DNA from: Carnobacterium inhibens subsp. inhibens DSM 13024 | GTDB taxonomy: Bacteria; Bacillota; Bacilli; Lactobacillales; Carnobacteriaceae | DNA: 64,000 bases | Assembly: GCF_000746825.1 (NCBI RefSeq) | Contig: NZ_JQIV01000006.1 | Span: forward strand, 1-64,000 | Direction of reading: 5' to 3' | Part shown: positions 45,746 to 55,453 of the stretch, one piece after another | How positions within the stretch are numbered: position 1 is the first letter of the stretch | Layout: the number at the start of each line of letters is the position of its first letter | Translations under genes and position numbers: made by a program | Notes under the pieces: generated by a model | Told to the model about the DNA's origin: nothing | The model's database searches: none | The model's input: only the letters and a program-made list of their open reading frames with translations

Positions 45746-47005
45746 ATGGACTTAGAATTTGATACAAACCCAGCTAATGGAGCAATCATTAAAGTAATAG
45801 GTGTTGGTGGAGCTGGTAATAATGCTGTAAACCGCATGATAGATGAAAATGTACAAGGTGTAGAATTTATCGTAGCAAATACTGACCTACAAGCTTTAGC
45901 AGGTTCAAATGCTGAAGTTAAAATCCAACTTGGGCCTAAATTGACTCGTGGATTAGGAGCTGGTGCAAATCCTGAAATCGGACGTAAAGCAGCTGAAGAG
46001 AGCGAAGAACAAATTGCTGAATCATTGCGTGGAGCTGATATGATTTTTGTAACTGCTGGTATGGGCGGCGGTACTGGTACTGGTGCTGCGCCAATCGTGG
46101 CTCGAATTGCTAAAGAACAAGGGGCTTTAACAGTTGGGGTCATTACTAGACCATTTACTTTTGAAGGACCAAAACGTGGACGTTTTGCTGCAGAAGGTGT
46201 AGCACAAATGAAAGAACACGTAGACACTCTAGTGATTATTTCTAATAATCGCTTATTAGAAATCGTTGACAAGAAAACGCCGATGCTTGAGGCTTTCCAT
46301 GAAGCGGATAATGTTTTACGACAAGGTGTACAAGGAATTTCAGATTTAATTACTGCACCTGGATATGTAAACTTAGATTTTGCCGATGTAAAAACGGTTA
46401 TGGAAAACCAAGGTTCAGCATTGATGGGAATCGGTATGGCTAGTGGTGAAAATCGTACAGTTGAAGCGACTAAAAAAGCTATTTCTTCTCCTTTATTAGA
46501 AGTTTCAATCGATGGAGCAGAATCTGTATTGTTAAATATCACTGGGGGATCTGATTTAACATTATTCGAAGCTCAAGATGCTTCAGATATCGTTTCAGCA
46601 GCCTCTACGACAGAAGTAAATATTATTTTTGGTACTTCTATTAATGAAAACTTAGGTGATGATGTTATCGTAACCGTTATTGCGACTGGGATCGATACAA
46701 CTAAAGCAAAAGAAGTAAAACCACAAACAAGTGATAGAAACAGAAATGCTTCTACACAAAGAATTGTGCCTGAAACATCAGCTACACAATCTGACCAAAC
46801 AAAAGATCCATTTGGCGACTGGGACATTCGCCGTGAACCTAGTTTGCGTGAGCAAAGAGCCAAAGCTCCATCAGATGACCTAACTCAGCAAAATGAAAAA
46901 CCAGAATTTGATATTTTTAAACGTGAAGAAAAGCAAGAACAAGATAATCACTCTGAAGAAGATAATCTTGATACTCCACCATTCTTTAGAAGACGCCGTA
47001 AATAA
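45746..47005 (+). CDS. ftsZ: Cell division GTPase FtsZ
   Basis: A 419-residue tubulin homologue that forms the Z ring. [13 protein letters not shown] at the N-terminus and the tubulin signature [12 protein letters not shown] bind [11 protein letters not shown] and [11 protein letters not shown] follow with the T7-loop region. A variable Glu/Gln-rich linker from about residue 320 ends in the conserved tail peptide [11 protein letters not shown], which binds FtsA and SepF. AGGAGG precedes the start. Confidence 0.98.
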   Translation: MDLEFDTNPANGAIIKVIGVGGAGNNAVNRMIDENVQGVEFIVANTDLQALAGSNAEVKIQLGPKLTRGLGAGANPEIGRKAAEESEEQIAESLRGADMIFVTAGMGGGTGTGAAPIVARIAKEQGALTVGVITRPFTFEGPKRGRFAAEGVAQMKEHVDTLVIISNNRLLEIVDKKTPMLEAFHEADNVLRQGVQGISDLITAPGYVNLDFADVKTVMENQGSALMGIGMASGENRTVEATKKAISSPLLEVSIDGAESVLLNITGGSDLTLFEAQDASDIVSAASTTEVNIIFGTSINENLGDDVIVTVIATGIDTTKAKEVKPQTSDRNRNASTQRIVPETSATQSDQTKDPFGDWDIRREPSLREQRAKAPSDDLTQQNEKPEFDIFKREEKQEQDNHSEEDNLDTPPFFRRRRK

Positions 47006-47007
47006 AA

Positions 47008-47682
47008 ATGAATTCTGTTAAAAAAAATTGTGGTGAAATCGAACGCAAGTTAGGTTTATCATTAAAAAGAGTTGGTCGCGAACGTTCTAGTGTACAAGTT
47101 ATAGCAGTAACTAAGAGCGTCTCCAGTAAACAAACAAGAGCTGTAATTGAAGAAGGGTATATTCATCTTGCAGAAAACCGTCCTGAGGGCTTAGCATTGA
47201 AGCAAGAAGAAATCGACGATGACTGTCTGATTTGGCATTATATTGGGAACCTTCAGACCAGAAAAGTAAAAAAAGTAATCAATTCTATTGATTACTTTCA
47301 TGCTCTTGATCGTTTGTCGTTAGCAAAAGAAATTGAAAAAAGAGCTCAAAAGACAATTTTTTGTTTTGTTCAAGTAAATGTGACGGGCGAAGATTCTAAA
47401 AGTGGGTTAAGCCCAGATGAATTGACTGAATTTATTGTCAGCCTTTCACAGTATACTAAGATAAAAGTAGTCGGCTTAATGACTATGGCACCGTTGGATG
47501 CTAGTGAGACAATTATCCGATCAGCTTTTATTCAATTAAGAGAATTACAGGAAATGATTAAAAAAAAGAATCTTTCGTATGCACCCTGTACTGAACTTAG
47601 TATGGGAATGAGTAAAGATTACACAATTGCTGTTGAAGAAGGAGCAACTTTTGTTCGAATTGGAACGTCTTTTTTTGACTAA
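47008..47682 (+). CDS. ylmE: YggS/YlmE family PLP homeostasis protein
   Basis: A 224-residue PLP-binding protein with the alanine-racemase N-terminal-like barrel. VIAVTKSVSSKQ holds the PLP lysine; AENRPEG, WHYIGNLQTRKVK, VNVTGEDSKSGLSPDEL, GLMTMAPL and ELSMGMSKDYTIAVEEGATFVRIG follow, all family marks. It is in the usual place between ftsZ and sepF and begins two bases after the ftsZ stop with no separate ribosome site, so translation is probably coupled. Confidence 0.94.
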   Translation: MNSVKKNCGEIERKLGLSLKRVGRERSSVQVIAVTKSVSSKQTRAVIEEGYIHLAENRPEGLALKQEEIDDDCLIWHYIGNLQTRKVKKVINSIDYFHALDRLSLAKEIEKRAQKTIFCFVQVNVTGEDSKSGLSPDELTEFIVSLSQYTKIKVVGLMTMAPLDASETIIRSAFIQLRELQEMIKKKNLSYAPCTELSMGMSKDYTIAVEEGATFVRIGTSFFD

Positions 47683-47729
47683 TAATCGATTTCGATAAAA
47701 TTGGAATTGATTTAAAAGGAGGACTTTGA

Positions 47730-48218
47730 ATGGGTATGTTAACTAATTTTTCTCAGTTTTTTGGCTTAAACGACGAGGAAGAATTCGAGTTAGAACCAGT
47801 AGCTGATCATCAGCAAGAAAAAGTAGTAAATAGAGCAAAGAAAAATGAATTAAAGCAAGAAGTAAAGAATCAAAAAGCATTTAATACTCGACGTGAACCA
47901 GCAGCAACAAATAAAGTTATTTCAATGAAAAATCCGGATATTTCACATCAATCAAAAATTGTTGTTTTTGAACCAAGAGTGTATTCTGAAGTTCAAGAAA
48001 TTGCTGACTTATTGCTTGCTAATCAATCTGTTGTATTAAATTTCACTCGTATTGAAGAAGACCAAGCTAAAAGAATCGTTGACTTTTTGACAGGTACGAT
48101 TTATGCCATTAATGGAGACATTCAACGTATCGGAGACGAAATTTTCCTTTGTACACCTAAGAATGTTGAAATCGATGGAATGCTATCGGATATTACGCAA
48201 GAAAAAGATTTTTATTAA
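47730..48218 (+). CDS. sepF: Cell division protein SepF
   Basis: A 162-residue protein with an N-terminal amphipathic membrane helix (MGMLTNFSQFFGL), a charged linker and the SepF domain (about 75-155: VVFEPRVYSEVQEIADLLLANQSVVLNF, RIVDFLTGTIYAINGDIQRIGDEIFLCTPKNV). SepF polymerises into rings and anchors FtsZ. GGAGGAC precedes the start. Confidence 0.95.
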   Translation: MGMLTNFSQFFGLNDEEEFELEPVADHQQEKVVNRAKKNELKQEVKNQKAFNTRREPAATNKVISMKNPDISHQSKIVVFEPRVYSEVQEIADLLLANQSVVLNFTRIEEDQAKRIVDFLTGTIYAINGDIQRIGDEIFLCTPKNVEIDGMLSDITQEKDFY

Positions 48219-48238
48219 AGAAAAGAGGAAAAAGAATA

Positions 48239-48526
48239 GTGGTTGATTTTATTTCATTACTTTATGTTGTGCTTGTAAAAGCAATAGATATTTATTCTAC
48301 CCTCATTGTTGTTTATATCTTAATGTCTTGGTTACCTGGAGCTTATCAATCAAAATTTGGCCGTTTATTAGGAACGATATGTGAACCTTATTTAGGCTTT
48401 TTTAGAAGGTATATTCCACCAATTGGAATGTTCAGTATTTCAGGAATCGTTGCACTGGTGGTTTTAAATCTAGCTAAAGGTGGATTATTTTCCCTCTTTA
48501 GACTAATTTTGAATGTTCTATATTAA
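48239..48526 (+). CDS. ylmG: YggT family membrane protein (YlmG)
   Basis: The 95-residue protein has two YggT-type membrane helices flanking the conserved loop MSWLPGAYQSKFGRLLGTICEPYLGFFRRYIPPIGMFSISGIVALVVL. The family is tied to division and cell-envelope function, but its mechanism is not known. It starts with GTG after AAGAGGAAA and is flanked by sepF and ylmH as in Bacillus. Confidence 0.92.
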   Translation: MVDFISLLYVVLVKAIDIYSTLIVVYILMSWLPGAYQSKFGRLLGTICEPYLGFFRRYIPPIGMFSISGIVALVVLNLAKGGLFSLFRLILNVLY

Positions 48527-48546
48527 ATGAAGGAGGTGTTTTTCTT

Positions 48547-49329
48547 ATGATTGAAAATGTTTATCAACATTTTAGAAAAGAAGAGCAACCCTTTATTGAT
48601 ACAGTCATTGGTTGGATAAGAAGCGTAGAAGATCAGTATACTCCTTATTTAACAAATTTTTTAGATCCTCGTCAATTGCATATCGTTAAGACAATAGTTG
48701 GAAAAAATAATGAGATTACAATTCATTCTTTTGGTGGATATGAAGCGGCAGAGAGAGTAAGAGCTTTTATCTGTCCTGCATATTTCACACCAACACAAGA
48801 TGATTTCGAAATTAGTATTTCTGAAATACGGTATCCTACAAAATTTGCAACGTTATCACATGGCAAAGTATTAGGTACCTTACTTTCAACGGGACTAAAA
48901 AGAGATTACTTTGGTGATATTGTTTCAGATGGGGTACGTTGGCAAGTATTTGTTGAAAAAACTACTATTAATTATGTAGAACAACAAGTTATCAGTATTG
49001 GTAAGGTTTCGGTCCGAATGGAAGAAAAAAAATACACGGATATTTTAATACCGATAGATAATTGGACTATTGAAAGTGAAACAGTATCATCCATGCGTTT
49101 GGATACGGTCGTTTCTAGTGTGTTTAAGATTTCTCGACAACGAGCAAAACAAATGATTGAATCTGGTAAAGTAAAATTAAATTGGGTAGAATTAAGTCGT
49201 CCCGATTTTGAGATTGGTTTATTAGATATTGTTTCAGTTCGCGGGTATGGACGATTACAGGTACAAGAAATTGAAGGTAAAACTAAAAAAGATAAATGGC
49301 GTCTTCAATTAGGCGTTTTGCATAAATAA
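48547..49329 (+). CDS. ylmH: YlmH, S4-domain RNA-binding protein
   Basis: The 260-residue protein has an N-terminal YlmH domain (NVYQHFRKEEQPFIDTVIGWI, FLDPRQLHIVKTI, GGYEAAERVRAFICP) and a C-terminal S4 domain (RLDTVVSSVFKISRQRAKQMIESGKVKLNW). Homologues act in ribosome-associated quality control. AAGGAGGTG precedes the ATG. It lies between ylmG and divIVA. Confidence 0.94.
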   Translation: MIENVYQHFRKEEQPFIDTVIGWIRSVEDQYTPYLTNFLDPRQLHIVKTIVGKNNEITIHSFGGYEAAERVRAFICPAYFTPTQDDFEISISEIRYPTKFATLSHGKVLGTLLSTGLKRDYFGDIVSDGVRWQVFVEKTTINYVEQQVISIGKVSVRMEEKKYTDILIPIDNWTIESETVSSMRLDTVVSSVFKISRQRAKQMIESGKVKLNWVELSRPDFEIGLLDIVSVRGYGRLQVQEIEGKTKKDKWRLQLGVLHK

Positions 49330-49411
49330 GGATGAACTCATTTACTTGTAATAGAGTTTATGATAATTTAGTAGTAAAGCACGTTAAATTAAAAAAATGG
49401 AGGTGTCTTAT

Positions 49412-50098
49412 ATGGTGTTGACTCCCTTAGATATACATAACAAAGAGTTCCCTGTCAAGATGCGAGGCTACGATCAAGATCAAGTAAACGATTATTTAGA
49501 TCAAATCATTAAGGACTACGAAATGGTTTTAAAAGAAAAACGTGAGTTAGAAAAAAGTTTGCAATTTTCTGAAGAAAAAGTAGGACACTTCAATAATTTG
49601 CAAGATGCCTTAAACAAATCAATTATCGTCGCACAAGATGCAGCGGATAGATTGAAAGAAAATGCAGCTAAGGAAGCGAACATTATTCGTCTTGAAGCAG
49701 AAAAAAATGCGGATCGTTTATTAGATGAAGCTGTTTCGAAAGCTAGAAAAATCACATCTGAAACAGATGAATTGAAAAAACAAAGCCGAGTCTTTAAACA
49801 ACGATTACAAATTATGATAGAATCACAATTAGAAATGGTCAAAAATTCTGAATGGGATGATCTATTAAGACCTACTGAAGAAGAGACCCTTAATATTCCT
49901 ACCTTGAAAGAAATATTATCTAGTGTGAATCAGGCTGAAACTCAATCAACAGCTACGGATACTGAACCAAGTAATGAAGTAAATGATGAGTCATCTGAAG
50001 TGGTAAAAGTAGTTAGCACTGATGGAACAGAAGACAATAACGATGCACAAGAAACTTCAATTGAAGGAACATTGCCAGCAATTGAATTACCTAAATAA
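49412..50098 (+). CDS. divIVA: DivIVA cell division/polarity protein
   Basis: The 228-residue protein begins MVLTPLDIHNKEFPVKMRGYDQDQVNDYLDQIIKDYE, the DivIVA lipid-binding domain, then long coiled coils to about residue 150 and an acidic low-complexity tail. It marks negatively curved membrane at septum and poles. The start at 49412 follows GGAGGTG; a start five codons upstream would include the ribosome site. It closes the dcw cluster. Confidence 0.96.
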   Translation: MVLTPLDIHNKEFPVKMRGYDQDQVNDYLDQIIKDYEMVLKEKRELEKSLQFSEEKVGHFNNLQDALNKSIIVAQDAADRLKENAAKEANIIRLEAEKNADRLLDEAVSKARKITSETDELKKQSRVFKQRLQIMIESQLEMVKNSEWDDLLRPTEEETLNIPTLKEILSSVNQAETQSTATDTEPSNEVNDESSEVVKVVSTDGTEDNNDAQETSIEGTLPAIELPK

Positions 50099-50129
50099 AT
50101 AAAACTAAAGCAGAGAATGGAACAGAAAA

Positions 50130-50346
50130 ACGATAGAATACTAAACTAAGCGAGTTAGCGAATAGTGAAAGCCTAACAGTCCCTTCTATTTGTAAGATCC
50201 TCCATGAGTGTCAATTTGAATTAAAGTAAAGTTGACCGTTTAATTGGCGTTACACAATTACTTAAGAGAAGAAAAACTTATTTTTTCTTCTGAATTTGGG
50301 TGGTACCACGAAGATTTCGTCCCTCTGGGGAAGGAGTCTTTTTTTT
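50130..50346 (+). promoter_or_regulatory. T-box leader of ileS
   Basis: The canonical T-box sequence GGGTGGTACCACG lies at 50298-50310. It is preceded by a stem III-type hairpin (AGAAGAAAAA/TTTTTTCTTCT, 50265-50293) and followed by a terminator (about 13-bp stem, 50311-50340, plus eight T). Stem I is less clear; an ATC at 50197-50199, before a TCCAT that can pair with ATGGA, is a candidate isoleucine specifier. Uncharged tRNA-Ile would pair and permit readthrough into ileS. Confidence 0.88.
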
Positions 50347-50449
50347 GTGGAATGAAGAAAAGTTGCAATTGGCCCATCTCAGCTGTATGATGAGCTTGAT
50401 ATTTTTTTAGGACAGATATAAATTATAAAGAATAAGGGGTAGATCTTTG

Positions 50450-53233
50450 ATGAAAATGAAAGAAACATTACAATTAGGCAAAACAAAATTCCCAATGCGT
50501 GGAAATTTACCAGTACGCGAGTTAGAATGGCAAAAAAACTGGGAAGAATTAGATATTTATGGACAACGTCAAAAAATAAACGAAGGCAAACCAACATTCG
50601 TCTTACATGATGGCCCACCTTATGCAAACGGGAACATTCATATCGGACATGCGTTAAATAAAATCAGCAAGGACATTATAGTTCGTTATAAATCAATGTC
50701 TGGATTCCGCTCTCCTTACGTTCCTGGTTGGGATACTCATGGTCTGCCAATTGAACAAGCATTAACAAATAAAGGTGTAAAACGTAAAGAAATGAGTATT
50801 TTTGAATTCCGTAAACTATGTGAAGAATATGCATGGGAACAAGTGAATAAACAAAAAGAAGATTTTAAACGCTTAGGGGTTGCTGGCGAGTGGGATCATC
50901 CATACGTAACACTTACTAAAGAATATGAAGAAGCACAAATTCGAGTATTTGGAAAAATGGCTGAAAAAGGTTATATCTATAAAGGTTTGAAACCCATTTA
51001 TTGGTCACCATCTAGTGAATCTGCTCTTGCAGAAGCCGAAATCGAATATAAAGATGTTAAATCAGCTAGTATCTATGTAGCATTTAAGGTAGTTGACGGC
51101 AAAGGTCTAATTGATGAAGACACTTCTTTTGTGATTTGGACAACGACTCCATGGACTATTCCATCAAATCTTGCCATTACTGTTCATCCTGAATACGATT
51201 ATTCAGTTGTTGTAGCTGACGGGAAGAAATATGTTGTAGCAAAAGATTTGATTGAAACAGTGACACAAGAAATTGGTTGGAATCAAGTTGAGACGATTCA
51301 AGAATTAAAAGGAAAAGAATTGGAATATATGACAGCTCAACACCCAATGTATGATCGTACTTCTTTAGTGATCCTTGGAGATCATGTGACGCTTGAAGCT
51401 GGTACAGGACTTGTTCACACAGCTCCAGGACATGGGGACGATGACTTTATCGTTGGACAAAAATATAAATTAAGTGTATTGTCTCCAGTTGATAATAAAG
51501 GATGCTTTACAGATGAAGCACCAGGATTAGAAGGTATTTTCTACGATGATGGTAATAAAGTAATCACAGAGTGGTTGAAAAAAGAAGGGGCATTATTAAA
51601 ATTAAACTTCTTTACTCATAGTTACCCGCATGACTGGAGAACTAAGAAACCGGTTATTTTCCGTGCTACACCGCAATGGTTTGCTTCTATTGATAAGTTT
51701 CGTGGAGACATCTTAGAAGCTGTTGAAGGGGTCGAATGGGTTCAAAAATGGGGTATGCAACGCTTGTATAACATGGTTCGTGATCGTGGAGATTGGGTTA
51801 TTTCGCGTCAACGTGCTTGGGGAGTACCGTTACCAATTTTTTATGGTGAAAATGGCGAAGCCATCATTACGCCTGAAACGATTGAACATGTAGCTTCTTT
51901 ATTTGGAGAATTTGGTTCAAATGTTTGGTTTGAACGTGAAGCAAAAGACTTATTGCCAGAAGGTTTCACTCATCCTTCAAGTCCAAACAATATTTTCACA
52001 AAAGAAACAGACATTATGGATGTTTGGTTTGACTCTGGATCATCCCATGAAGCTGTCTTAAGAGCAAGAGAGAATTTAACTTTCCCAGCAGATATGTATC
52101 TTGAAGGATCAGATCAATACCGTGGATGGTTCAATTCAAGCATTACAACCAGTGTTGCCATCAATGGAGAAGCTCCTTATAAAACAGTTCTCTCTCAAGG
52201 AATGGTTTTAGATGGTGACGGCCGTAAAATGAGTAAATCTATTGGCAATACGATTGCACCAAGCAAAGTTATCAAACAAATGGGAGCTGACATTATTCGC
52301 TTGTGGGTCTCTAGTGTAGATACTCAAGCAGACGTGCGTGTCAGTGATGAAATTTTGAAACAAGTATCTGAAGTGTACCGTAAGATTCGTAATACAATGC
52401 GTTTCTTATTAGCAAATACAGCTGATTACACACCTTCAGAAAATAGTGTTGTTTTTGAAGATTTGCGTTCAGTAGATAAATATATGATGATTCGTTTAAA
52501 TCAATTGGTTGAAAAAGTAGAAGGACATTATGAAAGATATGAATTTTCTTCTATCTATCAATTAATCAATAACTTCTGTACAGTTGATTTATCTCAGTTC
52601 TACTTGGACTTTGCTAAAGATGTGGTTTATATCGAAGCTGAAGATGCTTACGAACGTCGTGCAATGCAAACTGTCTTCTATGAAGTATTGGTAAAATTAA
52701 CAAAATTATTAACACCAATCTTACCTCATACAGCTGAAGAAATTTGGTCATTTTTAAGTGAATCAGAAGAGTTTGTTCAATTAGCTGATGTGCCTGCTAT
52801 TGACAGCTATGAGAATGAAGCTGAATTAATGGATATGTGGAATGCATTTATGGATGTTCGTGATGTGGTTCAAAAAGCACTTGAAGAAGCACGTAATGAA
52901 AAAATCATAGGGAAATCTTTTGAAGCAAAAGTGACCCTTTATCCTACAGAACAAACAAAAGATCTATTTGTTTCATTGAATAGTAATTTAGCTCAATTAT
53001 TGATTGTTTCAGATTTAGAAATAGCAGAATCGATTGATAAAGCACCAAGTTATGCTACCCGTTCTGAATCTGTCGCAGTAGTTGTAGAACATGCCCACGG
53101 CGAAACTTGTGAAAGATGTCGTGCAATTAAAGAAGATGTGGGTTCTAATCCAAATGCTCCTACACTTTGTGCTCGTTGTGCAGCAATCGTTGAAGAACAT
53201 TTTCCAGAAGCATTAGTTCCAGAAGCTGAATAA
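50450..53233 (+). CDS. ileS: Isoleucyl-tRNA synthetase
   Basis: The 927-residue class I synthetase has the HIGH motif in [16 protein letters not shown] (about residues 56-71), the CP1 editing domain ([25 protein letters not shown]), [26 protein letters not shown], the KMSKS loop in [13 protein letters not shown] and a C-terminal zinc finger (CERC...CARC). The start at 50450 follows AAGGGG. The T-box leader upstream ties expression to tRNA-Ile charging. Confidence 0.97.
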   Translation: MKMKETLQLGKTKFPMRGNLPVRELEWQKNWEELDIYGQRQKINEGKPTFVLHDGPPYANGNIHIGHALNKISKDIIVRYKSMSGFRSPYVPGWDTHGLPIEQALTNKGVKRKEMSIFEFRKLCEEYAWEQVNKQKEDFKRLGVAGEWDHPYVTLTKEYEEAQIRVFGKMAEKGYIYKGLKPIYWSPSSESALAEAEIEYKDVKSASIYVAFKVVDGKGLIDEDTSFVIWTTTPWTIPSNLAITVHPEYDYSVVVADGKKYVVAKDLIETVTQEIGWNQVETIQELKGKELEYMTAQHPMYDRTSLVILGDHVTLEAGTGLVHTAPGHGDDDFIVGQKYKLSVLSPVDNKGCFTDEAPGLEGIFYDDGNKVITEWLKKEGALLKLNFFTHSYPHDWRTKKPVIFRATPQWFASIDKFRGDILEAVEGVEWVQKWGMQRLYNMVRDRGDWVISRQRAWGVPLPIFYGENGEAIITPETIEHVASLFGEFGSNVWFEREAKDLLPEGFTHPSSPNNIFTKETDIMDVWFDSGSSHEAVLRARENLTFPADMYLEGSDQYRGWFNSSITTSVAINGEAPYKTVLSQGMVLDGDGRKMSKSIGNTIAPSKVIKQMGADIIRLWVSSVDTQADVRVSDEILKQVSEVYRKIRNTMRFLLANTADYTPSENSVVFEDLRSVDKYMMIRLNQLVEKVEGHYERYEFSSIYQLINNFCTVDLSQFYLDFAKDVVYIEAEDAYERRAMQTVFYEVLVKLTKLLTPILPHTAEEIWSFLSESEEFVQLADVPAIDSYENEAELMDMWNAFMDVRDVVQKALEEARNEKIIGKSFEAKVTLYPTEQTKDLFVSLNSNLAQLLIVSDLEIAESIDKAPSYATRSESVAVVVEHAHGETCERCRAIKEDVGSNPNAPTLCARCAAIVEEHFPEALVPEAE

Positions 53234-53243
53234 AATTTATATG

Positions 53244-53286
53244 AAAAATGTGTATTCAAGAGATTGTCCTTGAATACACATTTTTT
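53244..53286 (+). terminator. ileS terminator
   Basis: AAAAATGTGTATTCAAG pairs with CTTGAATACACATTTTT, followed by further T residues. Confidence 0.9.
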
Positions 53287-53342
53287 ATTGTATTTTAAAA
53301 TGAGGATGGGTAAAATAAGAAAAAAGCAGGAGGTACAGTTAA

Positions 53343-54332
53343 ATGGAATTAGAGTTGATCAAGGTACATGGATCAGAAAACGAATTTTTTATTTTAGATG
53401 AAACAGTATTAGAAAGAACATTGAGCGAAGATGAGCTGGTTTCTTTAACTAAAATTATTACAGATCGCAATGAAGGACTTTTAAATGGAGCAGATGGTGT
53501 TCTTTTAGTCGGGGCTGCAAAGCATAAAGCAACTGGCGAAAGCATGAGAGTTATCAATTATGACGGCAGCGAAGCCAGCATGTGCGGCAATGGATTAAGA
53601 ACTGTTGCTCGTTATCTTTCTGAAAAACACAACCAAGATGAGTTGGTGGTTGAGACGATGCATGCAGATCTCCATGTAAAAAAAGCAGAAGACTTAGGAA
53701 AAGATATTCAAACTTTTCAAGTAGAGATTTCCCCGGTATCTTTTAATGTAGATGCATTGCCTTTTAATTGGGCAGATGAAACTTTTATTGATCAAGAACT
53801 GCCTGAATTAGCACCTGGGCTGCGTTTTTCTGCCGTAGCAGTACCAAACCCTCATTTAATTAGTTTTGTCGATCATAAAACAATGGAAAGCTCACAGCTT
53901 AAAGAACTAGCAACTTATTTAAATGGAGCAAATCCTTATTTTCCTGATGGAGTGAATGTTAGTTTCGTCGAAGAACTAGGCAATCAAAAAATATTTGTTC
54001 GTACATTTGAAAGAGGAGTAGGTTTTACAAATGCTTGTGGTACAGCAATGGCAGCCAGCAGTTTAATGTATGTATTATTAAAAAGCGGTAAATTAGAAGA
54101 AAAAGTTCAAGTGACTAATCCGGGTGGCATGGTTCAAACAATCGTTCATCAAAAAGAGGATGGAACTTATTGGATGGATCTAATTGGCAATGCAACGTAT
54201 CTTAGCAAGATTTCTATTTCACTAAAAGATATTTTAAATCATCAGCTAGCCAACAATAAACAAATAAGGTTAGATGAAAATAAAAATTACCATGATTTTA
54301 TAAAGCATATTTCCGATATTAATATAAAGTGA
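53343..54332 (+). CDS. dapF: Diaminopimelate epimerase
   Basis: The 329-residue enzyme converts LL-DAP to meso-DAP, the residue MurE inserts. The two catalytic cysteines are in ASMCGNGLRTVARY (near residue 79) and TNACGTAMAASSL (near 231); VPNPHLISFVD and FERGVGFT are further family marks. It is about 40-50 residues longer than typical DapF, mainly at the C-terminus (HQLANNKQIRLDENKNY...). AGGAGG precedes the ATG. It stands as a single gene after ileS. Confidence 0.93.
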   Translation: MELELIKVHGSENEFFILDETVLERTLSEDELVSLTKIITDRNEGLLNGADGVLLVGAAKHKATGESMRVINYDGSEASMCGNGLRTVARYLSEKHNQDELVVETMHADLHVKKAEDLGKDIQTFQVEISPVSFNVDALPFNWADETFIDQELPELAPGLRFSAVAVPNPHLISFVDHKTMESSQLKELATYLNGANPYFPDGVNVSFVEELGNQKIFVRTFERGVGFTNACGTAMAASSLMYVLLKSGKLEEKVQVTNPGGMVQTIVHQKEDGTYWMDLIGNATYLSKISISLKDILNHQLANNKQIRLDENKNYHDFIKHISDINIK

Positions 54333-54372
54333 TTCATTTCTGAAAATGTCTCTGTTAAAGCAAAGTAAACCC

Positions 54373-54401
54373 TTGCAAAAAGAAAAACCCTGAGTTATAA
54401 T
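54373..54401 (+). promoter_or_regulatory. Promoter of the cold-shock gene
   Basis: TTGCAA, a 17-base spacer and TATAAT. The expected 5' leader is about 80 nt, as is common for csp messages. Confidence 0.75.
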
Positions 54402-54488
54402 AATTTTGTAATCGATTTTATTACTTTAAGAAAATAAGTAGTCAAAAAAGAATCAATTGCAAAATGAATTAGCGGAGGTACAGGAATT

Positions 54489-54689
54489 ATGGAAAAAGGT
54501 ACAGTTAAATGGTTTAATAGTGAAAAAGGTTTTGGATTTATTGAAGTTGAAGGCGGAGACGATATATTTGTACATTTCAGTGCAATTACAGGCGACGGCT
54601 TTAAATCATTAGAAGAAGGCCAAGCAGTTGAATTTGACATTGTTGAAGGAAACCGTGGAGCTCAAGCTGCAAACGTTGTAAAACTATAA
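54489..54689 (+). CDS. Cold-shock protein, CspA family
   Basis: A 66-residue OB-fold protein: [33 protein letters not shown] with RNP1 (KGFGFI) and RNP2 (IFVHF), then [30 protein letters not shown]. It binds single-stranded RNA and prevents structures at low temperature. GCGGAGG precedes the start. A strong promoter and a terminator make it a monocistronic unit. Confidence 0.97.
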   Translation: MEKGTVKWFNSEKGFGFIEVEGGDDIFVHFSAITGDGFKSLEEGQAVEFDIVEGNRGAQAANVVKL

Positions 54690-54764
54690 GTCAGCTAATG
54701 ATAATTCTTTGTTATAAGTGTAAACGATAAAAAAATTGTTTTTAAATAATAGAGAGTATATTAA

Positions 54765-54802
54765 AGCACCAACAGATTTTTAATCTGTTGGTGCTTTTTT
54801 TT
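54765..54802 (+). terminator. Terminator of the cold-shock gene
   Basis: AGCACCAACAGATT pairs with its complement around a short T-rich loop and is followed by eight or more T residues. Confidence 0.9.
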
Positions 54803-54853
54803 ATAAGATAAAGTGTTGAAAGGGTAATCATTTTCAGAAATTGCACAAAGTTA

Positions 54854-54900
54854 TTGACATTATATTTGAATACATTTATTATTGTTAGCGTGCTAACAAT
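54854..54900 (+). promoter_or_regulatory. Promoter and MarR-type operator of the exporter operon
   Basis: TTGACA (54854-54859), 17 bases and TATTAT (54877-54882). A 20-bp perfect inverted repeat, ATTGTTAGC-GT-GCTAACAAT (54881-54900), starts within the -10 and covers the expected transcription start. Its position and symmetry fit autorepression by the MarR-family protein encoded next. Confidence 0.8.
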
Positions 54901-54984
54901 TTTGGGTCGCTGTTATTGAGTCAATAGAAGATAGAGGTGAGATAGATTTTTACTAATGATAATAGTAAAAAAAGGGAAATAGGA

Positions 54985-55425
54985 ATGGAAATGCGGAAGT
55001 TAATGAATTTCATCCATCGCAGAATAGAGTCGAGTAAGCCAATAGGCAATGAACAATGTACTAAGGTACAAGGGATGATCATTGCTTTTTTAGGTAGTCA
55101 TAAAGAGAAAGATGTTTTTCAAAAAGATATTGAAACAAAATTTTCAATGCGACGCTCAACTACTTCAACAATGCTGAAAAGTATGGAAGAAAAAGGATTT
55201 ATTGAACGCATTTCTAGTGAAAAAGATGCACGAGTCAAAAAATTACAGCTATCAGAAACAGGGAAAAGTATGGTTGAAGAAGTAAACAGTGAAATACAAA
55301 GGATCGAAAAATTGTTAACAAATGGTTTAACTGAAGAAGAGATGGATCAGTTTTTTGAAATTATCCAAAAAATGCAACAAAATATGTCTGAAGCTCAAGT
55401 TAAAGCTGAAACTGAAGATAAATGA
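54985..55425 (+). CDS. MarR family transcriptional regulator
   Basis: The 146-residue protein has the MarR winged helix: helices around VFQKDIETKFSMRRSTTSTMLKSMEEKGFIER, then the wing with the SSEKDARVKKLQLSETG basic hairpin, and long flanking dimerisation helices. It is 28 bases from the first ABC gene and downstream of the palindromic operator, so it very likely represses its own operon and responds to a compound the exporter handles. The exact ligand is unknown. Confidence 0.9.
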   Translation: MEMRKLMNFIHRRIESSKPIGNEQCTKVQGMIIAFLGSHKEKDVFQKDIETKFSMRRSTTSTMLKSMEEKGFIERISSEKDARVKKLQLSETGKSMVEEVNSEIQRIEKLLTNGLTEEEMDQFFEIIQKMQQNMSEAQVKAETEDK

Positions 55426-55453
55426 TTATTTAAAGATATGAAGGAGAACGACT

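Noticed and set aside
45706-46542. 278-codon open frame on the minus strand opposite ftsZ
   Set aside because: It is fully antisense to a certain gene, has a low-complexity Ser/Pro/Ile-rich product and no ribosome site; it reflects codon bias of ftsZ.
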